64,000 bases of DNA from CAZGMN01 sp964645765 (lineage in GTDB: Bacteria; Acidobacteriota; Aminicenantia; Aminicenantales; Aminicenantaceae). The notes under the pieces are model-generated. The model saw only the letters and a program-made list of their open reading frames with translations, searched no databases and was not told the origin of the DNA. The stretch is from assembly GCA_964645765.1 (NCBI GenBank), contig CAZYBE010000007.1, forward strand, positions 50,805 to 114,804. The letters are read 5' to 3'. Shown here one piece after another: positions 44,264 to 52,170 of the stretch. How positions within the stretch are numbered: the stretch's first letter is position 1; every line of letters starts with the position of its first letter. A program made the position numbers and the translations under genes.

Positions 44264-47068
44264 ATGAAACTCAAAGCAGTTGTAACGATCTTTTTTCTCT
44301 TCCTCGCACTTTCTTCCCTTGCTTTCTCCCAGTCCAGAGATACAGGTGCGATTGTCGGAACTGTTCTCGATGAAGAGAAAAGTCCTCTTCCTGGCGTGAC
44401 CGTAACTCTCCAAAGCCCGAACTTAATGGGCGTAAGAACAACAGCCACTGCTGCAGACGGAAGCTACCGATTCCCCGCCCTCCCTCCAGGGACTTATACT
44501 TTGAAGGCCGAGCTGCCAGGGTTTAAGACAGTTGTTCAGGAAAATGTTCGTCTTTCAACCACTATCAGATTGACTGTCGACCTGACGATGAGACTTGCGG
44601 CTCTAGCAGAAGAGGTGACAGTCATCGCCCAATCGCCGACTGTAGATGTGAAGTCGAGCGAGACCGCTTCTGTGACTCTGAACAATGAGCTTCTGAGAAA
44701 CATTCCCTATTCCCAATTTACTTCCGACATCGTCAATCTGGCTCCGGGAGTTACTCCGAGTACCCAAGCTGACGTGGCTTACGGCGCCCAGGATGGAACA
44801 GGAATCGCTTACTCGATGGACGGAAGTAATGTCGCTGACCCTGAGGGAGGAACGGCCTGGGTCTTCCTTGACCACAACATCATCGAGGAAGCAAAAGTCA
44901 TGGGACTTGGCTTGCCAGCAGAATATGGAAATTTCACTGGTGTTATTTTTAACCTCATCACTAAATCCGGCGGTAACGAATTTTCAGGTCATTTTGAATT
45001 TGACTTCCAGGGAAGAAAGGATGATAAACCAACAGGGCTCTGGCAGACAGAAAATAACGATGCTTACATTGAAGATTTTCCTGCATTAACCTCTCCTTTG
45101 GCAAAACTGGCGGATGTGAATGCCCATCTCGGCGGCCCGATCAAGAAGGATAAACTCTGGTTTTTCGCAGGACTTCAATTCTATCACTCGTGGAATTATC
45201 CAACCGGCTTCCCCGAAGCAATCGATTACAAACAGCCAAGGTCATTTTTAAAAATCAATTCTCAGTTAAGTTCCAAGACGAGCATGAATGGCTCTATTGA
45301 AGTTGATACTTATAATGGTATCAATCGCGGTGGAAGCGCCACCACCTCGCCAGAAGCTACAGTAAATCAGACATCACCAGAAGTTGTTGCAAATTTCAGC
45401 CTGACTCACATCCTAAGCCCCAAAACATTCATTGACCTAAAGGCTGCTTATTTCTGGGGATATTACTACCTCGAGCCAGAAACAGGAAGGGATATGAATG
45501 CTCATTTCTTTATAACTGACAATCCAGATATCCCAGGCGATCAAAGCAACAAGACCTATTACAACTCAGGCTACTACTACCTCGCAGACCGCACTAGGCT
45601 CCAGGCCAATGCCAGCGTCACGCACTACGCTGAGGACTTTATTACAGGCTCCCATGACTTCAAATTCGGGGTTGAGATTGAGCACTCCTGGTCCAGAAGT
45701 CAATACGGTTTCACAGGCCAAAACAACACCTATTATGTGGATTATTGGTATCCCCCCTATTACACCGGACCTTACCTGAAGTATCAGTACCAGGGCTATG
45801 ATTTCAATGTGAGATACACCAGACTCGAAGGATTTGCCCAGGATTCCTGGAAAATTACCCCCCGCTTGAATCTGAATTTCGGCGTTCGCTTGAGTCAGAA
45901 CTGGGGAACGATTAAAGAGGTTGAGGGAGTTGTTTTTAACACCCACCGGATAGCACCCCGTGTCGGCTTTGCTTTTGACCTTTTTGGAGACAAGAGCACA
46001 ATCCTCAAGGCTCATTATGGCCAGTTTACAGAAGGAATGTTTGCTGCCTACCATGAGCGACTGACTCCCAAGTGGTACGACTACATTGAATCTTATTGGG
46101 ATGGAAGCGATTGGGTTGAATATGCGCGAACTTCCCAAAATTGGAAGATGGATGAAAATATTAAGCACCCTTATATGGACCAGATCACAGCCAGTATCGA
46201 AAGAGAACTCTTTAGGGATACCTCTATCACTCTGAGCTTCATTTATAGAAATTGGAAGAACCAAATCGGAGTCTATGACACCTTAGCGCAGTATACTCCG
46301 ATAAATTACAATGTTAGTGCTATAAATAAGAGCTTTGAGATTTATAACCTCACCTCTGGCGATGCCCATGAGTTTATGATCGAGAATATCAAGCAAGGAG
46401 CTGACAGGCCTTATGTTGTGGGAAAACCTTATCGAAGATATCTGGGCCTTGAATTCCTCTTCAACAAGCGCTTTTCGAACCGCTGGCAGCTGATCGCCTC
46501 TTATGTCTACTCTCGGACAAAAGGAACAATAGACAACACCTGGGGAGATGACATCGGCTGGAATGCGAGGAGCGGGATGTATACAGGTAACCCGAATTAC
46601 TGGATCAATGCTGACGGCTATGCCACTTTCGATCCGACTCACATGATTAAAATCCAAGGAACCTATATCCTTCCCTTCGAGATTAGCTTAAGCGCTTATT
46701 TCAGGGCAGTGACTGGCCCGAGCTGGGCACAGGTATTCAGGACGAGCTCGAGCTTGCTCGCTCAGGGAAGAATGACTTTCTTGGCCGAAGAACGCGGTGC
46801 CAACCACTACCCATTAGAGAAAATCCTTGATTTGAGGCTGGAGAAGATTTTCACCCTGGCCAAAAGATACCGCTTAGGATTGATGGTCGATGTCTTCAAT
46901 GTCTTCAATGTTGATACCATCACCAATTGGGGAACAAGAATCGGCTCCGGCCCTGACTGGATCCTTGACCCTGATAATCCCAATTACTATCAATCGACAG
47001 ATGGACACGCACTTTACGGGATCACCCGGCCGCGCCAGGCAAGAATTGGAATCCGTTTGATCTTCTGA
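44264..47068 (+). CDS. TonB-dependent receptor with carboxypeptidase-regulatory N-terminus
   Basis: Outer-membrane ligand-gated transporter of 934 residues. Signal peptide 1-22 (VVTIFFLFLALSSLAFS), CarboxypepD_reg domain at about 27-110 (GAIVGTVLDEEKSPLPGVTVTL, GSYRFPALPPGTYTLKAELPGF), plug domain about 115-235 (EEVTVIAQSPTVDV, ...LNNELLRNIP), and a 22-strand barrel ending ARIGIRLIF with a terminal Phe. This is the Oar-like class abundant in Acidobacteriota-related bacteria, often used for peptide or polysaccharide uptake. It is divergent from the GWxTD operon and followed by a family C hairpin. Confidence 0.92.
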   Translation: MKLKAVVTIFFLFLALSSLAFSQSRDTGAIVGTVLDEEKSPLPGVTVTLQSPNLMGVRTTATAADGSYRFPALPPGTYTLKAELPGFKTVVQENVRLSTTIRLTVDLTMRLAALAEEVTVIAQSPTVDVKSSETASVTLNNELLRNIPYSQFTSDIVNLAPGVTPSTQADVAYGAQDGTGIAYSMDGSNVADPEGGTAWVFLDHNIIEEAKVMGLGLPAEYGNFTGVIFNLITKSGGNEFSGHFEFDFQGRKDDKPTGLWQTENNDAYIEDFPALTSPLAKLADVNAHLGGPIKKDKLWFFAGLQFYHSWNYPTGFPEAIDYKQPRSFLKINSQLSSKTSMNGSIEVDTYNGINRGGSATTSPEATVNQTSPEVVANFSLTHILSPKTFIDLKAAYFWGYYYLEPETGRDMNAHFFITDNPDIPGDQSNKTYYNSGYYYLADRTRLQANASVTHYAEDFITGSHDFKFGVEIEHSWSRSQYGFTGQNNTYYVDYWYPPYYTGPYLKYQYQGYDFNVRYTRLEGFAQDSWKITPRLNLNFGVRLSQNWGTIKEVEGVVFNTHRIAPRVGFAFDLFGDKSTILKAHYGQFTEGMFAAYHERLTPKWYDYIESYWDGSDWVEYARTSQNWKMDENIKHPYMDQITASIERELFRDTSITLSFIYRNWKNQIGVYDTLAQYTPINYNVSAINKSFEIYNLTSGDAHEFMIENIKQGADRPYVVGKPYRRYLGLEFLFNKRFSNRWQLIASYVYSRTKGTIDNTWGDDIGWNARSGMYTGNPNYWINADGYATFDPTHMIKIQGTYILPFEISLSAYFRAVTGPSWAQVFRTSSSLLAQGRMTFLAEERGANHYPLEKILDLRLEKIFTLAKRYRLGLMVDVFNVFNVDTITNWGTRIGSGPDWILDPDNPNYYQSTDGHALYGITRPRQARIGIRLIF

Positions 47069-47083
47069 TTTAGGCTCAGCTTC

Positions 47084-47125
47084 GAGAAAAGGGGACAGTT
47101 CTCATCCGGGCTGTCTCCTTTTCTC
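47084..47125. repeat. Repeat family C, copy 2 (GGGGACAG hairpin / terminator)
   Basis: GAGAAAAGGGGACAG (47084-47098) and CTGTCTCCTTTTCTC (47111-47125), one mismatch. It begins 16 bases after the receptor stop codon and its T-rich right arm could end transcription. Confidence 0.75.
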
Positions 47126-47210
47126 CTTATTTTAATTAATAGAAATAATAGAACGTAGAGGTCTATTTTAGAAATATTTTCACTTTTCTGATAGAATTTA
47201 AACCTTGAAG

Positions 47211-49526
47211 ATGCACAAAAAAAGGGTGCTCATTTTCTCTGCCGCTTCTTTATTCCTTCTCATGTTGGCTATTATTGTTTTTCTTCTTCGCCCATGGAAG
47301 CTAAATTTTGCCCGACTGAAAGGGGGCAAAGAATTCAATTTCATCCTGATTACCGTTGACACCCTCCGCGCTGACAGGATTGGCTGTTACGGTTTTCAGT
47401 GGATTGATACTCCTTTTATGGACCTCTTTGCTTCGCGCGGAATAAAATTCACAAGATGTATCGCTCAAACACCGCTCACTCTTCCTTCTCACACTTCTCT
47501 TCTCACCGGAACCCTTCCTCTCTTCCACGGCGTCAGGGATAACGGCGGGTATATCGTCCCTTCGGAGCTTAAAACCCTGGCCGAGCTTTTTAAGGAAAAA
47601 GGCTATGAGACAGCAGCTTTTGTCGGCGCCTATGTCCTGGATTCAAGGTGGGGACTCAACCAGGGATTTGATTATTATTTTGACAAATTTGACCTGAGCC
47701 GTTTTGAAAAAGTCTCCTTAGGAACTGTTCAGCGGCCAGGAAATGAGGTCATGGATGAGGCCTTAACTTGGCTGGAAAAGAAAAAGCAAAAAATTTTTTT
47801 TGCCTGGATTCACCTCTACGACCCGCATACACCTTATGAACCACCTCCTCCTTTTGACAATAAATATCGACATCCCTATTTAGGGGAGATTGCCTTTGCC
47901 GACTCACAGCTAGGCCGGCTCTGGAAATTTCTCGAAGAGAATAATCTCATCCAGAATTCTTTTCTTGTTTTCGCCTCAGACCATGGAGAGAGCCTTGGTC
48001 AACACCGGGAATCAACCCATGGCTTTTTTGTCTACCAAGAGGGCATCCATGTTCCTCTCATTTTTGTCACGCCATTTGAAAAACTTCAGGGAATTTCCTC
48101 TTCTCAAATTGTTTCCTTGATCGATGTCATGCCCACCATGCTGGAGATGGAGGGAATTGCTGTTCCCCCTCAGGTACAGGGAAAGAACCTTCTTCCCTTG
48201 TTTTTTGAACCCGAAAAGAAGTTTCAAAGCCATGCCTATTCAGAAACTTTCTATCCTCGTTTCCACTATGGGTGGTCTGAGCTTAGGACCATTCAGGATG
48301 ATAAATATAAATTGATTATCGCACCTGAGCCAGAACTCTATGATTTGACCAAAGACCCGAAAGAAGAGAAAAACCTGGCCTCTTCCGAAAAGAAGATTTT
48401 GGCCGAGTTCAATACTGAAGCTTCAAAATTCATGGAGAAATTCAGCCAGAATGCCTATGAGCTTGACTACAAGAAAATCGACGAGGAGACAAGGGAAAAG
48501 CTTGCTGCCCTTGGATATATCGGGTCATTCACCGACCCAGCCAAATTAAAAGGGAAGAAACTTGCCAGTCCCAAAGAGAAGATTGTTGTTTTTAACGAGC
48601 TTTCCAGGGCACGGGAGCTGGGGCTGAGCGGCAAAGCTGAGGAATCGATAAAAATCATAGAAAAAATCATAGCCGATGACCCGGAAATAACCGATGCTTA
48701 CTTTTCCCTCGGAAATATCTATTATAAGCAAGAAAATTTTAAGGAAGCGATCTCTTGCTTTGAAAAAGCTCTGGAGCGGAAGCCAGATGATGTCTTCACG
48801 GTCCTCAACATTGGTCTCTGCTACCAGAGAATGGCAAAATTTGATGAGGCTGAAAAGTTCGTTCTAGAGTATTTAAAAAAAGGGTTTGAGGATTCCCAGC
48901 TTTATTTCATGCTGGGTGGAATGAAATACATCCAGAAAAAATATGATGAAGCCATTCCTTATTACAAGAAATGCCTTTCCCTCAACTCTGAATCCGCTTC
49001 AGCCCATAACGGTTTGGCAGCGATTTATATCATCAAGGAGGACCTCGTCCAGGCTGAGAATCACATCAATCAAGTCTTAGTGCTCAACCCAAAGTTGAGC
49101 AATGTCTATTTCAATTTAGCTGAGATACGAGAGAAACAAGGAAAGACCATGGAGGCCGTTGAAGCCTATCGAAAAGAACTCCAGTTTTCGCCCAAGCATT
49201 TTAGGGCCTGTTTCAATCTTTCCCGGCTTTACAGGCTTTCAGGCCAGGAAGAAGAAGAGCTTGAGTATTTGAAGAAAACAATTGAAATAAACCCCAATTT
49301 CCCCTTGAGTTATTTCTACCTTGGCCGGATTTATCTCAATCGCGGTCAGAATTTTGAGGAAGCCATTTCGCTTGTCAAGAAAGGAATAGACTTGAAGCCA
49401 GAGAAGAAAGACCTTCCCTTGGGCTACTTTCTTCTGGCAGACCTCTACAACCGTCTCGGAAAATACTCCTTGTCTGAGGAGTGTGCTCGGAAAGGGAAGG
49501 AACTGGCTCAAGCCAACTCCAAATAG
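47211..49526 (+). CDS. Membrane-anchored alkaline phosphatase/sulfatase-fold protein with TPR domain
   Basis: A 771-residue type II membrane protein: one transmembrane segment at 6-26, an alkaline phosphatase-superfamily domain (about 40-390: ILITVDTLRADRIG, FLVFASDHGES, FFVYQEGIHVPL), then about ten TPR units (480-765: ITDAYFSLGNIYYKQENFKEAI). The nucleophile position of sulfatases (CxPxR) is Thr90 here, in TLPSH, so it cannot form formylglycine; phosphotransferases of the superfamily do use Thr. Start ATG 47211; a TTG is 6 bases upstream. It is likely a phospho- or sulfo-ester enzyme, or a phosphotransferase, of the envelope. Confidence 0.85.
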   Translation: MHKKRVLIFSAASLFLLMLAIIVFLLRPWKLNFARLKGGKEFNFILITVDTLRADRIGCYGFQWIDTPFMDLFASRGIKFTRCIAQTPLTLPSHTSLLTGTLPLFHGVRDNGGYIVPSELKTLAELFKEKGYETAAFVGAYVLDSRWGLNQGFDYYFDKFDLSRFEKVSLGTVQRPGNEVMDEALTWLEKKKQKIFFAWIHLYDPHTPYEPPPPFDNKYRHPYLGEIAFADSQLGRLWKFLEENNLIQNSFLVFASDHGESLGQHRESTHGFFVYQEGIHVPLIFVTPFEKLQGISSSQIVSLIDVMPTMLEMEGIAVPPQVQGKNLLPLFFEPEKKFQSHAYSETFYPRFHYGWSELRTIQDDKYKLIIAPEPELYDLTKDPKEEKNLASSEKKILAEFNTEASKFMEKFSQNAYELDYKKIDEETREKLAALGYIGSFTDPAKLKGKKLASPKEKIVVFNELSRARELGLSGKAEESIKIIEKIIADDPEITDAYFSLGNIYYKQENFKEAISCFEKALERKPDDVFTVLNIGLCYQRMAKFDEAEKFVLEYLKKGFEDSQLYFMLGGMKYIQKKYDEAIPYYKKCLSLNSESASAHNGLAAIYIIKEDLVQAENHINQVLVLNPKLSNVYFNLAEIREKQGKTMEAVEAYRKELQFSPKHFRACFNLSRLYRLSGQEEEELEYLKKTIEINPNFPLSYFYLGRIYLNRGQNFEEAISLVKKGIDLKPEKKDLPLGYFLLADLYNRLGKYSLSEECARKGKELAQANSK

Positions 49527-49527
49527 A

Positions 49528-49580
49528 AAAGGGGACAGGCTGCTTTTTCGTGAAAAAGTAGCCTGTCCCCTTTAATCTTA
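49528..49580. repeat. Repeat family C, copy 3 (long hairpin)
   Basis: AAAGGGGACAGGC and CTTTTTC (49528-49549) pair with GAAAAAG and GCCTGTCCCCTTT (49552-49573), an almost continuous stem of about 22 bp with a 2-base loop, then the family tail AATCTTA. It begins two bases after the TPR protein's stop. Confidence 0.85.
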
Positions 49581-49667
49581 AGGCCATCCTAGCAATAATT
49601 TTTCATTTATGTTAGAAAAGAGTTCAGCTTCTATCAAGGCTCGGTGACTTTTAAGAGCGCAAAAGCC

Positions 49668-50912
49668 ATGAATGAACATCGGGTTGTCGTAACCGGACTA
49701 GGTGTTGTGACCCCTATTGGCGTGGGGCTTGAAGAGTTCTGGGAGGGGTTGAAAGAGGGCCGAAACGGCATTTCAAGAGTTACTCACTTCGACCCTTCTG
49801 ATTTTCGCTCTCAAATGGCGGCAGAAGTAAAGAACTTTAACCCTGAAGAATGGATCGACGGGAAATCTGCAGAGCGAATGGATAGGTTTGTCCATTTTGG
49901 AATGGCCTCGTCAGCCATGGCGATCAAGAATGCCGGTTTAAACAGCTTTGCCTTTGATGGAAACAGGGCAGGGGTCATCATCGGCTCCGGTATCGGGGGA
50001 GCAAACACGATAGAAAACGCGTATTTTCAGCTTCAAGAAAAAGGTCCAAAGTCACTAGGGCCCTTTTTTGTGTCCAAAGTACTCATAAACATGGCAGCCT
50101 GCATGGTTTCCATCACCTATGGTCTAAAAGGGCCTCTGTCCGCCCCTTCTGTCGCCTGTTCCACAGGGGCAAATGCCATCGGCGATGCCTTTCGAATTCT
50201 TCAGAGGGGAGATGCCGATATCATGCTGGCGGGAGGTTCCGAGGCCAGCGTGAGCCCTTTGCCTTTCGCCGGCTTTTGCGCGACGCGGTCGATGTCGAGC
50301 AGGAATGATTGTATGGAAAAGGCGAGCAGGCCTTTTGACAAGAATCGTGACGGTTTTGTGATGGGGGAAGGGGCTGGCATCGTTGTTTTAGAAAGGCTTG
50401 AACATGCCCTCAACCGGAGCGCCCGCATCTACGCCGAGCTTGTTGGTTATGGCAATACGGCTGACGCTTTTCATTTCACTGCTCCGGAACCTGGAGGTGA
50501 TGGAATGGTCAGGGTTATGAAAGAGGCTCTCAGGGACGCGGGCATCGACCCACGGGAAGTGGGGTACATCAACGCCCATGGGACTTCCACCGTCCTGAAT
50601 GATAAGATAGAAAGTGCAGCCGTTATAAAGGTCTTTGGCGACCACTGGAGGCATCTTAAGATCAGTTCCATTAAGTCGATGATCGGCCACCTTTTGGCCG
50701 CAGCCGGGGCAGTGGAATTCGTAGCCACTGTGATGAGTGTCTATACCGGCAAGCTTCCCCCGACGATCAACTATGAGGAGCCAGATCCCGAATGCCCTCT
50801 GGATTACGTGACCAAAGGAGTCGAATCGATCGACCTCGAGGTGGCTATGAGTAATTCCTTTGGTTTTGGTGGGGGTAATGTTTGCCTTATAGTGAGAAAA
50901 TACAAAAATTAA
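49668..50912 (+). CDS. fabF: Beta-ketoacyl-ACP synthase II
   Basis: Condensing enzyme of type II fatty acid synthesis, 414 residues from ATG 49668; a GTG 24 bases upstream keeps the frame but adds nothing to the fold. The Cys-His-His triad is intact: Cys164 in SVACSTGAN, His304 in INAHGTST and His341 in SMIGHLLAA, with the GFGGGN loop near the end. It is followed at 1 base by a FabK/NMO-type protein. There are no other fatty-acid genes around, so it may serve a specialised lipid. Confidence 0.9.
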   Translation: MNEHRVVVTGLGVVTPIGVGLEEFWEGLKEGRNGISRVTHFDPSDFRSQMAAEVKNFNPEEWIDGKSAERMDRFVHFGMASSAMAIKNAGLNSFAFDGNRAGVIIGSGIGGANTIENAYFQLQEKGPKSLGPFFVSKVLINMAACMVSITYGLKGPLSAPSVACSTGANAIGDAFRILQRGDADIMLAGGSEASVSPLPFAGFCATRSMSSRNDCMEKASRPFDKNRDGFVMGEGAGIVVLERLEHALNRSARIYAELVGYGNTADAFHFTAPEPGGDGMVRVMKEALRDAGIDPREVGYINAHGTSTVLNDKIESAAVIKVFGDHWRHLKISSIKSMIGHLLAAAGAVEFVATVMSVYTGKLPPTINYEEPDPECPLDYVTKGVESIDLEVAMSNSFGFGGGNVCLIVRKYKN

Positions 50913-50913
50913 A

Positions 50914-51981
50914 ATGAAAATCCCCAAACTTAAAATTGGAAGTATCACCGCAGATATACCGATTGTTCAGGGGGGTATGGGCGTGAGGGTTTCCCTCTCC
51001 TCGCTCGCCTCTGCTGTGGCTGAAGAGGGTGGGATAGGCACCATCTCGAGCATCGGCCTGGGAGATATCGAGGCTTCAAAGCTTGAATATGAAAGGATGT
51101 CTCGGGAAGCTTTAGAGAAAGAAATTCGCAAGGCGAAAGGCATGACAAATGGCCATATCGCGGTCAATTTCATGGGTGTGCTCAGCAATGTCGATGATCT
51201 GGTCATGACCGCCGTAAGAGAAGGAATAAAGATAATCGTATACGGTGCTGGACTCCCTGTTAAGCTTCCCCGCCTGGTCAAAGACAGTTCTGTAAACCTC
51301 CTGCCCATAGTCAGCTCCGCACGGGTAGCTGAATTAATCCTCCGCGTCTGGGATAAACGCTACAAAAGGACAGCTGATGCCATAATCCTTGAAGGACCTC
51401 TGGCGGGAGGTCACCTTGGATTTTCCTTGGAGCAGCTCAATCAACTGGAAAAATATTCTCTTGATAACCTCTTGCCGGAAGTTTTGGAAGCAGTAAAAGC
51501 ATATGAGGATAGATACGGAAAGAAAATTCCAGTCATCGCCGGCGGAGGGATTTTCAACGGCAAGGATATAGCTCGGATGCTGTCCCTGGGTGCGTCAGGA
51601 GTTCAAATGGCGACACGTTTTGTCTGCACCGTGGAGTGCGATGTCTCCCAGGAGTTTAAGCAGGCCTACCTTGACGCCAAGAAAGAGGATATTGTCATTA
51701 TAAAAAGTCCTGTCGGCATGCCGGGAAGAGCCATCCGGAACAAGTTTTTGAAGGACTTGGAAGTATTAGAAAAACTTCCGATTAAGTGTCCTTACAGGTG
51801 CCTTTCAGCCTGTAAAGTTGATGAGGCGAAGTATTGCATTGCAGAGGCTCTTGTAAATGCTTTCCTCGGGGATGTTGACCGCGGTCTCATCTTCTGTGGT
51901 CAGAATGCTTACCGTATCGGCAAGATCGTGACGGTGAAAGAACTCATCTCAGAGCTTCTCGCCGAACTCGAGGCGGCTTAA
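50914..51981 (+). CDS. FMN-dependent NMO/FabK-family oxidoreductase
   Basis: A 355-residue TIM-barrel flavoprotein of the nitronate monooxygenase/enoyl-ACP reductase II family: IVQGGMGVRVSLSSLASAV, VNFMGVLSNVDDLV, the phosphate-binding loops VIAGGGIFNGKDIARMLSLGASGVQMATRFV in two parts, and a cysteine cluster (CPYRCLSACKVDEAKYC) that is typical of the anaerobe branch. Adjacency to fabF by one base suggests an enoyl-ACP reductase role, but the cysteine cluster is not a FabK feature, so the assignment is open. Confidence 0.82.
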   Translation: MKIPKLKIGSITADIPIVQGGMGVRVSLSSLASAVAEEGGIGTISSIGLGDIEASKLEYERMSREALEKEIRKAKGMTNGHIAVNFMGVLSNVDDLVMTAVREGIKIIVYGAGLPVKLPRLVKDSSVNLLPIVSSARVAELILRVWDKRYKRTADAIILEGPLAGGHLGFSLEQLNQLEKYSLDNLLPEVLEAVKAYEDRYGKKIPVIAGGGIFNGKDIARMLSLGASGVQMATRFVCTVECDVSQEFKQAYLDAKKEDIVIIKSPVGMPGRAIRNKFLKDLEVLEKLPIKCPYRCLSACKVDEAKYCIAEALVNAFLGDVDRGLIFCGQNAYRIGKIVTVKELISELLAELEAA

Positions 51982-52140
51982 GTCAGTTTTATTGAATTTC
52001 CTTTTCGGCTGAGCTGGCCGAGTGAGCATTTTTGTCCCCCTTTGCCCATTCAATCATCAGAGAAGATCATGAAAAATATTCTTTGCCGGCCGCAGCGGCC
52101 ATCAGAAGCTCCTGTCCTTCGTTTCGCCCTCTTTCCCAGG

Positions 52141-52170
52141 AAAAAAAGGGGACGGTCCCCTTTAATCTTA
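52141..52170. repeat. Repeat family C, copy 4, overlapping a stop codon
   Basis: AAAGGGGAC/GTCCCCTTT (52145-52163) with a one-base loop, then TTTAATCTTA. The last TTA is the stop codon (TAA on the minus strand) of the S9 peptidase gene, so the element supplies that gene's end. Confidence 0.8.

Noticed and set aside
45566..46264. 232-codon open frame opposite the TonB receptor barrel
   Set aside because: Antisense shadow of a beta-barrel region; composition not protein-like.
47211..49526. Classical sulfatase annotation
   Set aside because: The CxPxR formylglycine motif is replaced by TLPSH, so canonical sulfatase chemistry is not supported.
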